From: Mycobacterium barrassiae
GTDB lineage: Bacteria > Actinomycetota > Actinomycetes > Mycobacteriales > Mycobacteriaceae
Direction of reading: 5' to 3'
NCBI RefSeq assembly: GCF_025822765.1
Contig: NZ_JACKUK010000037.1
Span: 1 to 58,403, forward strand
Length of the DNA: 58,403 nucleotides
Positions 7,469-17,379 of this stretch are shown piece after piece. Position 1 is the first letter of the stretch. Each line of letters opens with the position of its first letter. Under the pieces are notes generated by a model. That model was given only the letters and a program-made list of their open reading frames with translations, searched no databases and was not told where the DNA came from. The position numbers were made by a program, and so were the translations under genes.

Positions 7469-8261
7469 GCTGAAGGACGATGCGCGGCAGGACAACACGG
7501 CGGCGATCCGGATCGCCGGCGTGTCCCACCGTTACGGCAGAGGGCGCAACGAGGTCACCGCGCTGGGTCCGGTCGACCTCAGCGTCGACCCCGGATCGTT
7601 CCTGGTTCTGGTCGGCGCGTCGGGCTGCGGTAAGAGCACTCTGCTGCGCCTGCTCGCCGGTTTCGAATCGCCAAGCGAGGGACAGGTGCAAGTGTCGGGT
7701 GCACCACCGACTCCTGGGGTGACAGCGGGTGTGGTGTTCCAGCAGCCGCGGCTGTTCCCGTGGCGCTCGGTGGGCGGAAACATCGATCTGGCACTCAAGT
7801 ACGCGAAGGTGCCACGGGAGCGCCGGGCGGCCCGGCGTGACCAACTGCTGTCCCGGGTGGGCCTCGAAGGCACCGCCGACCGCAAGATCTGGGAGATCAG
7901 CGGTGGCCAACAACAGCGTGTCGCCATCGCGCGCGCATTGGCGGCCGAGACACCGTTGTTCCTTCTCGACGAACCGTTCGCGGCGCTCGACGCGCTCACC
8001 CGGGAGCGGCTGCAGGAGGATGTTCGCCAGGTCAGTGCCGAATCCGGGCGCACAACGGTCTTCGTCACGCACAGCGCCGACGAGGCCGCATTCCTCGGAT
8101 CGCGGATCGTGGTGCTCACCCGCCGGCCGGGTCAGGTGGCGCTGGACCTCCCAGTGGACCTGCCCCGCACCGGGGTGGACGCCGACGAACTTCGCCGCTC
8201 CCCCGAATACACGGCGATTCGCACCGAAGTCGGCCGAGCTGTCAAGGCCGCAGCGGCGTAA
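7452..8261 (+). CDS. ABC transporter ATP-binding protein (SsuB/TauB-like)
   Basis: 269-aa nucleotide-binding subunit. Walker A GASGCGKST, Q-loop FQQPRLFPW, signature ISGGQQQR and Walker B LFLLDEPFA are all intact, followed by the H-loop VFVTHS. GTG 7452 is the only start that keeps the N-terminal strand and overlaps the binding-protein gene by 17 nt; the ATG at 7314 would overlap far into it. It energises uptake with the permease at 5562. The end RTEVGRAVKAAAA is normal for the family. Confidence 0.88.
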   Translation: MSSVSELKDDARQDNTAAIRIAGVSHRYGRGRNEVTALGPVDLSVDPGSFLVLVGASGCGKSTLLRLLAGFESPSEGQVQVSGAPPTPGVTAGVVFQQPRLFPWRSVGGNIDLALKYAKVPRERRAARRDQLLSRVGLEGTADRKIWEISGGQQQRVAIARALAAETPLFLLDEPFAALDALTRERLQEDVRQVSAESGRTTVFVTHSADEAAFLGSRIVVLTRRPGQVALDLPVDLPRTGVDADELRRSPEYTAIRTEVGRAVKAAAA

Positions 8262-8357
8262 TAAGACTCACGCTGACTCCAGATGTAGTGAATCGCTGGC
8301 CACCGGCCTAGCGTCCAAGCAACCTATCGACTCTTTCCATCGAAGGATGGCCCCCTC

Positions 8358-9806
8358 ATGTCCGAAATCACCGCAGCGCCAGATTCTTTAAACGAAGAAC
8401 CCGCCCCGGCGGTACGCAAACTGCGTGGCAACCTCGGCGTCGCATCCATCGTCTTCATGGTGGTGGCCGCGGCCGCGCCGCTCGGCGTCATCGGCGGCGT
8501 CGTCCCGCTGGGCCTGGCCGCGGGCAACGGGGCGGGCTTTCCCGCGACATTCATCATCTCGACGGTGATCCTGCTGCTCTTCGCGGTCGGCTTCACCGCG
8601 ATGACACCCCATGTCGAGGAGGCGGGCGCGTTCTTCTCGTATGTCCGCAAGTCGCTTGGACTGCCTGCAGGTATCGGCATCGCGTTCGTCGCGATCCTCA
8701 GCTACGTCGCCCTGGAAGCCGGTGTCTACGGGCTGCTCGGGCCGGCGGGCACTGCGGTCGTCGAACTGTTCGGCGGACCGGCACTGCCATGGTGGTTGTT
8801 CGCGGCACTGGCGTTCGCCGTGGTGACCTTTCTCGGATACCGCAACATCGAGCTGTCGAGCAGGGTGCTCGGAGTGCTGCTGACCGCGGAGATCGCGATC
8901 GTCGTCGTCCTCGATCTCGTCATCGTCGCCCGCGGCGGCGACCACGGGCTGTCGACCGGCATCGTCAACCCCAGCGCCATCGTGTCCGGATCATTGGGCA
9001 TCGGATTGCTTTTCGCGATCATCAGCTATGTGGGGTTCGAGGCGACGGCCATCTTCCGCGACGAAGCCCGCACACCGGAGCGCACGATTCCCCGCGCCAC
9101 CTATGTCGCACTGATCCTGATCGGCGTGTTCTACGCCGTGACGAGCTGGGCCTTGATCTCGGGCTGGGGTGACGAGGCGGCCGTCGCGCACGCCACCGAC
9201 AACGGCGCCACATTCCTCGGTGACACCGCAGCGCGCTACATCGGCGTGATAGGCGCCGACATCATCACCGTGCTGTATTTCACCAGCCTGTTCGCCTGCA
9301 TCCTGGCTTTCCACAACGTCTCAGCACGCTATTTGTTCGCGCTGTCGCAGCGCGACATCCTGCCCGTGTCGTTGAGCCAGCCACACCCCCGGCACGGCTC
9401 ACCGCACCGGGCCTCGCTGTGGATCTCCGCCGTCGTCGCGGTCAGCATCGCGCTTGCGGTGGTGTTCAAGCTCGACCCGGCCGCGCAGTTCTACACCTGG
9501 TTCGCCGGCACGACGACCGTCGGCATCATCGTGCTGCTGATCGCGACCAGCGTGGCGGTGCTGGTGTTCTTCGGCAAGGACCGGCGCGGCCTGTCGCAAT
9601 GGCGGGTCCGAATCGCCCCGGCACTCGGGCTGGTCGGGCTGCTCGTGTCGCTGGTGCTCATCCTCGCCAACCTCTACACCCTCGTCGGCGGGTCCAGCAT
9701 CCTTGCCTGGGTCATCATCGGACTGCTTGTCACGGCGTTCGTCGTGGGCGCCGTCGTCGGGACGAAGGCTCGCGACTACCGAGACAACACCGTCGCAGCA
9801 TCATGA
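8358..9806 (+). CDS. APC-superfamily amino acid/amine permease
   Basis: 482-aa membrane protein with about 12 transmembrane segments, a short polar N-terminus and the opening LGVASIVFMVVAAAAPLGV, typical of the APC superfamily. YVGFEATAIFRDEARTPERT is the conserved consensus loop of that superfamily. The start has GAAGGA about 9 nt upstream. The glutamine-synthetase-like gene begins inside its stop (ATGA). Together with that ligase it suggests import of an amine or amino acid followed by gamma-glutamylation, as in polyamine or alkylamine use. The setting between sulfonate uptake and two flavoenzymes suggests a sulfur-containing amine. Confidence 0.85.
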   Translation: MSEITAAPDSLNEEPAPAVRKLRGNLGVASIVFMVVAAAAPLGVIGGVVPLGLAAGNGAGFPATFIISTVILLLFAVGFTAMTPHVEEAGAFFSYVRKSLGLPAGIGIAFVAILSYVALEAGVYGLLGPAGTAVVELFGGPALPWWLFAALAFAVVTFLGYRNIELSSRVLGVLLTAEIAIVVVLDLVIVARGGDHGLSTGIVNPSAIVSGSLGIGLLFAIISYVGFEATAIFRDEARTPERTIPRATYVALILIGVFYAVTSWALISGWGDEAAVAHATDNGATFLGDTAARYIGVIGADIITVLYFTSLFACILAFHNVSARYLFALSQRDILPVSLSQPHPRHGSPHRASLWISAVVAVSIALAVVFKLDPAAQFYTWFAGTTTVGIIVLLIATSVAVLVFFGKDRRGLSQWRVRIAPALGLVGLLVSLVLILANLYTLVGGSSILAWVIIGLLVTAFVVGAVVGTKARDYRDNTVAAS

Positions 9807-11155
9807 CGAACTCAGTGGAAACGCAGGCGCTGCGGCCCACCACGTCTGCAAGAGAGCGAGAGTTGCGCCATGCGCTCGGCGACGGTTCGCTCACCGAGAT
9901 CGAGGTGGCGTGGAGTGACCCGTTCGGACACGCACAGGGCAAACGGATTCCCGCGTCGCAGTTCCTGAGCCGGGCGCTCGGCAGCGGATTCGCCTTCTGC
10001 GAAGCATCTTTGGGGTGGAACACCGAGGGCACAGTCGTCGAGTCGCTTGAGCTGACCAACTGGGCCGGCGGCTATCCCGACGTGTACGCCGTACCCGATC
10101 TCGCGACGTACCGGCCGCTGCCCTGGCGTCCGCTGGTTGGTCACGTGATCTCCGATATCGTTGCCCACGACCGGAACCCGTCGCCGCTCGATCCTCGCGC
10201 GGTGCTCAAGAAGGTGCTCGCGCGCCTTGCTTCGCTGGGCTACACCGCAAAGATCGGGGTCGAGTTCGAGCTCTACCTGCTCAACTCCGACGGCTCACCG
10301 TTCCAGGACGACATCCACGCCTACTCGCTGGAGAACGCCAACGCGCTCGATCCGCTGCTCACCGATCTGTACGAGACGTTGAGCGCCTTCACGCGTTTGG
10401 AGGGCATTCAGACCGAGTACGGTCCCGGTCAAATCGAGACGAATCTGGTCTACACCGACGCGTTGGAGGCCGCCGACGATGCGGTCCGGCTCAAGTACGC
10501 CGCCAAGGAGGTGGCGCGGAAACACGGCAAGATCGCGAGTTTCATGCCGAAGCCGTTCACCGAACACTCCGGCAGCAGCCAGCATCTGCACATCTCGCTC
10601 TGGCGCGACGGCCAGCCTGCCTTCGCACCGACCGGCGGCGCCGAGAACGAGACCGCGCTGCATGCGATCGCGGGCCTGCTCGAGCACCTGCCGTCGATCA
10701 CGTTGTTCGGGGCACACTCGGTCAACGCCTACCGACGCTTCGTCCCCGATTCGTTCGCACCGGCGACAGTGACCTGGAGTCGCGACAACCGCAGCGCCGC
10801 GGTGCGATCCTTAGTCGAGGCCGACCCGTCGGCCAGCCGGATCGAGCTGCGCAGCGGCGCGTCGGATGCCAACCCGTACTGGTTGATCGCCTCCGCGCTG
10901 GCGGCGGTGATCGCGGGCCTGGAGGCCAAGGCCACTCCCCCGCGCCTCGAGGGCGGCAACCTGTACAGCCAAGGTGTTCCGCTGCCCGAATCACTGGGTG
11001 TGGCACTGGAACTGGCTACCCGCGACGACACCATCGCCGACATCCTCGGTGCCGGTTCGGTGCGAGATTTCGCGGCGCTGGCCCGCAGCGAATGGGTGGA
11101 GTACTCGAACGAGGTCAGCGACTGGGAACGCAGGCGCTACCTGGCCCGCTCGTGA
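9803..11155 (+). CDS. Glutamine-synthetase-like gamma-glutamyl-amine ligase
   Basis: 450-aa GS-fold enzyme. Motifs include the Glu-containing metal site IGVEFELYL, EYGPGQIETNL, SGSSQHLHISLW and the late SGASDANPYWLIASALAA. Its length and N-terminus (DGSLTEIEVAWSDPFGHAQG) resemble the PuuA/IpuC/GlnA3-type proteins that join glutamate to amines using ATP, rather than the housekeeping GlnA with its adenylylation loop. It is translationally coupled to the permease before it (ATGA at 9803) and the monooxygenase after it (GTGA at 11152). The amine substrate is unknown. Confidence 0.82.
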   Translation: MTNSVETQALRPTTSARERELRHALGDGSLTEIEVAWSDPFGHAQGKRIPASQFLSRALGSGFAFCEASLGWNTEGTVVESLELTNWAGGYPDVYAVPDLATYRPLPWRPLVGHVISDIVAHDRNPSPLDPRAVLKKVLARLASLGYTAKIGVEFELYLLNSDGSPFQDDIHAYSLENANALDPLLTDLYETLSAFTRLEGIQTEYGPGQIETNLVYTDALEAADDAVRLKYAAKEVARKHGKIASFMPKPFTEHSGSSQHLHISLWRDGQPAFAPTGGAENETALHAIAGLLEHLPSITLFGAHSVNAYRRFVPDSFAPATVTWSRDNRSAAVRSLVEADPSASRIELRSGASDANPYWLIASALAAVIAGLEAKATPPRLEGGNLYSQGVPLPESLGVALELATRDDTIADILGAGSVRDFAALARSEWVEYSNEVSDWERRRYLARS

Positions 11156-12168
11156 CCGCGCCACGGTTCGGCGTGTGGGCGCCGGTCTACGGCAACCACG
11201 GCGCCCGCGAGCATCCGCACGACGCGCCCGACGCGAGCTACCGCCGCACCCGCGATCTGCTCGTGCGCGCCGAAGCGGCCGGTTTTGACTCGACCCTGGT
11301 GGCACAGCACGTCATTCACCCCAGCAATACCGAGGACGACGTGCTCGAGACGTGGTCGACGATCGCGGCGGTCGCGGAAGCGACGTCGCGCATCGAGCTG
11401 ATCGGTGCGGTGAAGCCGCTGCTGTTCAACCCGTTGGTGTTCGCGAAGCTCTCCGCGAACATCGCAGCCATCGCCGAGGGCCGGTTGTCCGTCAACCTCG
11501 TCACCGGATGGTTCCTGCCCGAATTGGAGGGTTTGGGTCTGGATCCTCTCGATCACGATGACAGGTACGCGTATTCGCGCGAGTGGCTCTCGACCGTCAC
11601 GGACCTGTGGGCCGGTAAGCACGTCGCCATCGGCGACCATGGTGGCCAGCCGGCCTTGATCCGGCCCGCGCCTGCCGACCCGCCGCCCCTGTACGTCGGC
11701 GGCGAATCCGAACCCGGTCGGGCGCTCGCTGCCGAAAAGGCGGATGTGTTCTTCATCAACGGCCGACCGTTGTCCGACACCATCGAGGTGATCGAGGACC
11801 TGCGGGCCCGGCCGCGTGACGGTGCCCCGCTGCGATTCGGACTGTCCGCCTTCGTGATCGCGCGCGAGACCGAGGCGGAAGCACTCGCGGAGCTGGACTA
11901 CCTACATTCCCTCGACGACGCCGTGAACAGGCCCGAGATCTCCGGCGGCACCGACCCCAAAACCCAGATGTACAAGGTGCTTTCCGGCACCAAGCGGATC
12001 GGCTCCAACGGCGGCACACTGGCGGGCCTGGTCGGCAGCTACGACCAGGTCATCGAACGCATCAACGCATTTCACGAGGCCGGTATCGAGCTGTTCATGC
12101 TCCAGTTCCAGCCGATCGAGTCCGAGGTGGACCGGTTCGCGGACAAGATCATTCCCCACTTCCGATAA
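11152..12168 (+). CDS. FMNH2-dependent monooxygenase (SsuD/SfnG-like)
   Basis: 338-aa luciferase-like enzyme close in pattern to alkanesulfonate and dimethylsulfone monooxygenases: RFGVWAPVYGNHG, IELIGAVKPLLFNPLVFAK, RLSVNLVTGWF, and the ending GLVGSYDQVIERI and LFMLQFQPIESE. It would split C-S bonds to release sulfite for SirA. The GTG at 11152 overlaps the ligase stop by 4 nt. An SfnB-like flavoenzyme follows after 13 nt. Which reductase supplies FMNH2 is not visible here. Confidence 0.86.
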   Translation: MTAPRFGVWAPVYGNHGAREHPHDAPDASYRRTRDLLVRAEAAGFDSTLVAQHVIHPSNTEDDVLETWSTIAAVAEATSRIELIGAVKPLLFNPLVFAKLSANIAAIAEGRLSVNLVTGWFLPELEGLGLDPLDHDDRYAYSREWLSTVTDLWAGKHVAIGDHGGQPALIRPAPADPPPLYVGGESEPGRALAAEKADVFFINGRPLSDTIEVIEDLRARPRDGAPLRFGLSAFVIARETEAEALAELDYLHSLDDAVNRPEISGGTDPKTQMYKVLSGTKRIGSNGGTLAGLVGSYDQVIERINAFHEAGIELFMLQFQPIESEVDRFADKIIPHFR

Positions 12169-12181
12169 CCATGGAGTCGCT

Positions 12182-13417
12182 ATGACCGTCACCCGTGAAC
12201 CCGTCGCGCCGCGCGCGCCGTTCTCGACCGAGCCACTCGGCGGATCAGTGGCCGAGCGGTTGGCCCGGCTGCCCGAGATCGTGGCATCGCTTCGACGCGA
12301 GGATCCCGCCGCAGAACGCGAGCGGGTGCTGCAGTACGACGCCGTCGAAGCGATCCGGCGCGCGGGGGTGCTCGCACTGCGTGTGCCGACCGAGTTCGGC
12401 GGACCAGGCGGCACCGCGCGCGACGTACTCAGCGCGGTGATCCAGATCGGCCGCGGGAGTTCGAATGTCGCACAAGCGCTACGGGCACACTTCGGCTTCT
12501 CCGAACGCCTACTGAGCAACCGCGCGATTCCCGCCGAGCGCGCCGAGTGGTTCCCGCGACTGAACGCGGGCATCGTCGTCGGCAACGCGATCACGGATGC
12601 GGCGGGCCGGGCGCCGTCGAGCGCCGACACCAAGGTGCTCCCCGACACCTCAGGCGTGCTGCGGCTCAACGGCTACAAGTTCTACTCCACCGGAACGCTG
12701 TTCGCCGACGTCATCGCGGTGTCGGCGTTGGACGCCGACGGCCGCGATGTGCAGGCCATCATCCCCGCCGATCGCGAAGGCGTCGAATTGTTCGACGACT
12801 GGGACGGATTCGGCCAGCGCACAACCGCCAGCGGCGGCACCCGGTTCACCGAGGTCGAGGTGCACGCCGAGGAGGTCGTCACGGTGTCCGAGGGCAATAC
12901 GCTCGGACACGGGACCGCATTCCTGCAGCTGTATCTGGCGGCGGTGGCCGTCGGCATCGCCTACGCCGTATTCGACGACGCGGTCGAGTACGTCCGCACC
13001 AAGGCACGTCCGGCGGCGCATTCGGTCGCGGATAGTGCGGCCACCGATCCCTTTGTCCTGCAAGCGGTCGGCGATATCTCGGCGGCCGCATCGTCAGCAG
13101 AAGCGATCGTCCTGGCGGCGGCCGATCCGATCGACCGTCTTGTCGACCAGGGCCTGCAGCATGATCAGGACGCCGTCGCGGACGTCGCCGTCACGATCGC
13201 CAAGGCCCAGCTGGTGGCCGAACGATTGACCCTCTCGGCCGCTGAGCGGTTGTTCGATACCGGCGGCGCGTCGGCCACCGCCCGCGCGCTGAACCTCGAC
13301 CGGCATTGGCGCAACGTCCGCACCGTCGCCACGCATAGTCCGTTGGCGTACAAGGCCTATGTCGCGGGCAATTACGCCGTCAACGGAGTCTTTCCGCCGG
13401 CCAACGGCTACTTCTGA
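12182..13417 (+). CDS. SfnB/DszC-like acyl-CoA-dehydrogenase-fold flavoenzyme
   Basis: 411-aa protein of the acyl-CoA dehydrogenase fold. The marks TEFGGPGG, DTSGVLRLNGYKFYSTGT and FGQRTTASGGTRF, and the C-terminal LNLDRHWRNVRTVATHSPLA, are shared with the SfnB and dibenzothiophene monooxygenase (DszC) group, which oxygenate sulfur compounds with reduced flavin rather than dehydrogenating acyl-CoA. It is the last gene of the run from 5562 or 8358 and faces the cysA copy at 13449. A diverged relative lies at 23449-24681. Substrate unknown. Confidence 0.83.
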   Translation: MTVTREPVAPRAPFSTEPLGGSVAERLARLPEIVASLRREDPAAERERVLQYDAVEAIRRAGVLALRVPTEFGGPGGTARDVLSAVIQIGRGSSNVAQALRAHFGFSERLLSNRAIPAERAEWFPRLNAGIVVGNAITDAAGRAPSSADTKVLPDTSGVLRLNGYKFYSTGTLFADVIAVSALDADGRDVQAIIPADREGVELFDDWDGFGQRTTASGGTRFTEVEVHAEEVVTVSEGNTLGHGTAFLQLYLAAVAVGIAYAVFDDAVEYVRTKARPAAHSVADSAATDPFVLQAVGDISAAASSAEAIVLAAADPIDRLVDQGLQHDQDAVADVAVTIAKAQLVAERLTLSAAERLFDTGGASATARALNLDRHWRNVRTVATHSPLAYKAYVAGNYAVNGVFPPANGYF

Positions 13418-13448
13418 GCACCAGTCACCACTGCTCGCGGTAAGAAAG

Positions 13449-14507
13449 TCAGGCGGTGGTCAGCGACTCGTCGTCGTCGGCTTCATCGGCGGCAGGGATT
13501 TCGGAGCCGCCGGGCAGTTCGGGAACCCGCGTCGCACGCACGTACACGGTGTCGCCCTCCTTGAGGCCGAGCGCCTCGGCATCGCCGCGGGTGATCTGCG
13601 CGGTGAAAGGCGTATTGTCCGCGGCGCTGACGAGTTCGACACGAACTTCGAAGCCCAGCATGACGATCCGCTCGATGGTGGCCCGCACCACGCCAGTCGT
13701 CTGGACGGACTGATCGCTGCTCGCGATCGCCATATCGGGATTGCGACCGACGCGGATGTCATGCGGCCGGACCAGGGTGCCGTTCAAAGTCGACACCGTG
13801 CCGAGGAACGACATCACAAACGCATTGGCCGGTTTGTCGTAAACCTCGGTGGGAGAACCGACTTGCTCGATGCGGCCCTTGTTGAGCACCGCGATCCGGT
13901 CGGCGACATCCAGCGCCTCCGCCTGGTCATGCGTCACCAGCACAGTCGTCACATGGACCTCGTCGTGCAGGCGTCGGAGCCACGCGCGCAAGTCTTCGCG
14001 CACCTTGGCGTCCAACGCGCCGAACGGTTCGTCGAGCAGCAGCACTTCGGGGTCGACGGCCAGTGCGCGCGCCAAGGCCATCCGCTGACGCTGCCCACCG
14101 GACAGCTGGTTGGGGTAGCGACTTTGGAAGCCGCTCAGTCCCACCACCTCGAGCAGGTTGTCCACCCGGTCCTTGACCTCGTTCTTGGGCCGCTTGCGGA
14201 TCTTCAGCCCGAACGCGATGTTGTCCCGGACCGTCAGATGCTTGAACGCCGCGTAATGCTGGAAGACGAACCCGATGCCGCGGCGCTGTGGCGGCACGTC
14301 CGTGACGTCGTGTCCGTTGATGATGACGGTGCCGGTGTCTGGCTGATCGAGGCCCGCGATCGCGCGCAGCAGTGTCGATTTACCCGAACCGCTGGGCCCC
14401 AACAGCGCAGTCAGTGACCCTTTCGGCACCTCGAAGTCGACGTTGTCGAGCGCCGCGAAGTCACCGTAGTGCTTGTTGGCCCCCCGGACCTCGATGGCGT
14501 TGGTCAT
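13449..14507 (-). CDS. Second CysA-type sulfate ABC ATPase (tandem copy)
   Basis: 352-aa ATPase with Walker [24 protein letters not shown], Walker [13 protein letters not shown] and a C-terminal regulatory domain ending [20 protein letters not shown]. It is co-linear with the cysA copy at 14620-15672 through the whole nucleotide-binding domain and diverges mainly after residue 230 and at the acidic tail. A 112-nt gap separates the copies. Rv2397c in M. tuberculosis is single at this place. The second copy may make the transporter with a different permease or a different regulatory input, or may simply be redundant. Confidence 0.88.
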   Translation of the reverse strand: MTNAIEVRGANKHYGDFAALDNVDFEVPKGSLTALLGPSGSGKSTLLRAIAGLDQPDTGTVIINGHDVTDVPPQRRGIGFVFQHYAAFKHLTVRDNIAFGLKIRKRPKNEVKDRVDNLLEVVGLSGFQSRYPNQLSGGQRQRMALARALAVDPEVLLLDEPFGALDAKVREDLRAWLRRLHDEVHVTTVLVTHDQAEALDVADRIAVLNKGRIEQVGSPTEVYDKPANAFVMSFLGTVSTLNGTLVRPHDIRVGRNPDMAIASSDQSVQTTGVVRATIERIVMLGFEVRVELVSAADNTPFTAQITRGDAEALGLKEGDTVYVRATRVPELPGGSEIPAADEADDDESLTTA

Positions 14508-14619
14508 GTCATCTCCTCAGCGGTGAGCCTAGTTGCTCGTCGCGCGCGCCGGTCGCCGGACAACCCCGGAAACGATTTGACCATCCCGCCGAGGCCGAAA
14601 CGCCGTAGTGTCGCGCGCC

Positions 14620-15672
14620 TCAGTTGGCTACCAGCCGCCCCGAGTCGCCGTCCCTGATCGCTCGACCCTTCGACCCCAACGGCGGGACCCGGGTGGCCCG
14701 CACGTAGACGGTGTCCCCCGCTGCGAGGCCTAACGCCTCGGCGTCACCGCGGGTGATCTCAGCGGTGAACGGGGATCCGGTGACGTCGTCGGTGAGCTCT
14801 ACGCGCACTTCGAATCCCAGCTTGACGACACGGTCGATCGTCGCCTTCACCACCCCGGTCGTCTCGGTGCCGGCATCGAACGCGACAGCGAGTTCGGGAT
14901 CGCGACCGACTCGGATGTCGTGCGGCCGAACCAGTGCACCGTCCAGAGCCGACACGGCGCCAAGGAATGACAGCACGAACTCGTTCACCGGCTCGTCGTA
15001 CACCTCGACCGGAGACCCGACCTGCTCGATGCGGCCTTTGTTCAGCACCGCAATCCGGTCGGAGACGTCGAGGGCCTCCGCCTGGTCGTGCGTCACCAGC
15101 ACGGTGGTCACGTGCACCTCGTTGTGGAGCCGGCGCAGCCATGCGCGCAGATCCTCGCGCACCTTGGCGTCCAACGCACCGAACGGCTCGTCGAGAAGCA
15201 GGACCTCGGGGTCGATCGCAAGGGCACGGGCCAGTGCCATCCGCTGACGCTGACCGCCCGAAAGCTGTGCGGGGTAGCGGTCTTTGAACCCTGTGAGACC
15301 CACGACCTCGAGCAGTTCGTCGACCTTCCGATTGACTTCTGTCTTGGGTCGCTTGCGGATCTTCAGCCCGAAGGCGATGTTCTCGCGCACCGTCAGGTGC
15401 TTGAACGCCGCGTAATGCTGGAAGACGAAACCGATGCCACGTCGTTGAGGCGGCTCGTCGGTCACATCGCGTCCGTTGATCGTGACCGTGCCGGAATCGG
15501 GCCGGTCGAGCCCGGCGATCGCACGCAACAACGTGGACTTGCCTGAGCCGCTTGGACCCAGCAACGAGGTCAGTGATCCTTTCGGCACTTCGAAGTCGAC
15601 GTTGTCGAGTGCGGCGAAGTCACCGTAGTGCTTGTTCGCACCCCGCACCACAATGGCGTGATCGGTGGACAT
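14620..15672 (-). CDS. cysA: Sulfate/thiosulfate ABC transporter ATPase
   Basis: 350-aa ATPase subunit of the sulfate importer, equivalent to Rv2397c. Walker [11 protein letters not shown]-loop [13 protein letters not shown], signature LSGGQRQR and Walker [12 protein letters not shown] are intact; the C-terminal third is the TOBE-type regulatory domain. It starts 16 nt after cysW, so it belongs to the subI-cysT-cysW-cysA operon. The nearly parallel gene at 13449 follows it. Confidence 0.93.
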   Translation of the reverse strand: MSTDHAIVVRGANKHYGDFAALDNVDFEVPKGSLTSLLGPSGSGKSTLLRAIAGLDRPDSGTVTINGRDVTDEPPQRRGIGFVFQHYAAFKHLTVRENIAFGLKIRKRPKTEVNRKVDELLEVVGLTGFKDRYPAQLSGGQRQRMALARALAIDPEVLLLDEPFGALDAKVREDLRAWLRRLHNEVHVTTVLVTHDQAEALDVSDRIAVLNKGRIEQVGSPVEVYDEPVNEFVLSFLGAVSALDGALVRPHDIRVGRDPELAVAFDAGTETTGVVKATIDRVVKLGFEVRVELTDDVTGSPFTAEITRGDAEALGLAAGDTVYVRATRVPPLGSKGRAIRDGDSGRLVAN

Positions 15673-15688
15673 GCATCTTCTCCTGGGA

Positions 15689-16507
15689 TCAATCGTCGGT
15701 CTTGGTGCGTTTACGCTGAGCGTCGAAGATGATCTGGGCCACCAGCACGGAGACGGCCACTGCCATCAGCACAGTCGAAATGGTGTAGGCGCCATAGGGA
15801 TTGCCGAGCGTGTAACGGTCGTGGACGAGCAGTGTCAGGGTCTGCGACTTACCAGGCAGGTTCGATGACACGATCAATACGGCACCGAATTCGCCGAGCG
15901 TGCGGGCCACCGTCAGCACCACCCCGTACGTCAGCCCCCACCGTATGGACGGCAGCGTCACACGCCAGAACGTCTGCCACCACGTGGCGCCCAGCGTCGC
16001 CGATGCCTCTTCCTGATCGGTACCGATCTCATGCAGGACCGGCTCTACCTCGCGTATCACGAATGGAAGCGTCACGAAGATGCTGGCCAGCACGATCCCG
16101 GGAAATCCGAAGATGATCTTGAAGCCGAGGTCGTTCTCCACGAAACCGAACAGACCGGCAGAACCCCACAGCACGATCAGCGCGACGCCCACCACCACCG
16201 GCGACACCGCGAACGGCAGATCGATGACTGCTTGCAGAGCGTTCTTGCCGCGGAACTTCCTGCGCGCCAACACAATCGCGGTGGGGACTCCGAAAACGAC
16301 GTTCAGCGGCACGACGATCGCCACCACCAACAGCGACAGCTGAAGCGCCGACTGGGCGGCGGGGGTGGTGATGGATGCCCAGAACTCACCCAGGCCGGGA
16401 CTGAACGACCGCCACAGAATCGCCCCCAACGGGACGAGCAGAAGCGCGAATACATAAACGATCGCGATGAATCGCAGCGTCAGACGGGTCGGCAGGGCCA
16501 GCTTCAT
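15689..16507 (-). CDS. cysW: Sulfate ABC transporter permease
   Basis: 272-aa membrane subunit of the sulfate importer with about six transmembrane helices; [22 protein letters not shown] is split as the EAA-type loop that docks on CysA. Equivalent to Rv2398c. ATG 16507 overlaps the cysT stop by 4 nt, so the two permeases are translationally coupled. The C-terminus is charged ([14 protein letters not shown]). Confidence 0.92.
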   Translation of the reverse strand: MKLALPTRLTLRFIAIVYVFALLLVPLGAILWRSFSPGLGEFWASITTPAAQSALQLSLLVVAIVVPLNVVFGVPTAIVLARRKFRGKNALQAVIDLPFAVSPVVVGVALIVLWGSAGLFGFVENDLGFKIIFGFPGIVLASIFVTLPFVIREVEPVLHEIGTDQEEASATLGATWWQTFWRVTLPSIRWGLTYGVVLTVARTLGEFGAVLIVSSNLPGKSQTLTLLVHDRYTLGNPYGAYTISTVLMAVAVSVLVAQIIFDAQRKRTKTDD

Positions 16508-17379
16508 CGTTCAGCTTGCTCCCGCTTCGCTGCCCGCGCGCCGAAGTACCTGAGGACGAAGAGAACGACGAACGAGATCGCAAGCAGCACAATCGAAACT
16601 GCCGCCGCACCGGCGCGGTCATCGTTCTCGATAAGGGTCCGGATCCACTGCGAGGACACCTCGGTCTTACCCGGGATGGCACCGCCGATCAGCACGATCG
16701 AACCGAATTCTCCGATCGCCCGGGAGAACGCCAGACCCGCGCCCGACAGCAGCGATGGCGCCAGCGCAGGCAGGATGACCTTGACGAAGATCGTCAGGTT
16801 GTTGGCCCCCAGCGAGGCCGCGGCTTCTTCTACCTCACTGTCGAGTTCCAGCAGCACCGGCTGCACGGCACGCACCACGAACGGCAGCGTGACGAACGCG
16901 AGTGCCAACCCGACGCCCCACGCGGTGTGCTGGATGTGAATGCCCACCGGGCTGCCCGGTCCGTACAGGGAAAGCAACACCAAGCTGGCGACGATGGTCG
17001 GGAGCGCGAAGGGCAGATCGATGACCACGTCGACGACCCGCTTGAGCGGGAAGTCGTCCCGCACCAGCACCCAGGCGATGAGTAGGCCGAACACCACGTT
17101 GACCACCGTGACGATGATCGAGATGGTCAGCGTCACCCGGAACGACGCCAGCGCCGACGGTGAGGTCACCGTGTTCCAGAACTCCGCAGGGCCGCCTTCG
17201 ATCGAGGTCCACAGGATCGCGGCCAGCGGCAGTAGCACGATCAGAGACAGCCACAGCACCGCGACACCCACCTGGAGGCGAGCCCCGTCGGGACGCAGAA
17301 GACCGGCCCCCCGGCCCGGCCCGTCAGGACCGAGCTCGGGGCGGCTGGCTTCTGGATTCGGGTCGATAACCGAGGTCAT
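16504..17379 (-). CDS. cysT: Sulfate ABC transporter permease
   Basis: 291-aa membrane partner of CysW, equivalent to Rv2399c. IDLPFALPTIVASLVLLSLY and the loop EEAAASLGANNLTIFVKVI, then LPALAPSLLSG, are typical of CysT/CysU. I start it at ATG 17379, which overlaps the subI stop (ATGA at 17376-17379); the GTG at 17478 would overlap subI by 100 nt and add a low-complexity, non-conserved head. About six membrane spans after a proline-rich cytosolic N-terminus of some 40 residues. Confidence 0.92.
   Translation of the reverse strand: MTSVIDPNPEASRPELGPDGPGRGAGLLRPDGARLQVGVAVLWLSLIVLLPLAAILWTSIEGGPAEFWNTVTSPSALASFRVTLTISIIVTVVNVVFGLLIAWVLVRDDFPLKRVVDVVIDLPFALPTIVASLVLLSLYGPGSPVGIHIQHTAWGVGLALAFVTLPFVVRAVQPVLLELDSEVEEAAASLGANNLTIFVKVILPALAPSLLSGAGLAFSRAIGEFGSIVLIGGAIPGKTEVSSQWIRTLIENDDRAGAAAVSIVLLAISFVVLFVLRYFGARAAKREQAER

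Noticed and set aside
8262-8357. Search for a cysteine leader before the APC permease
   Set aside because: Only a short non-cysteine ORF (VNRWPPA) is present; no consecutive Cys codons.
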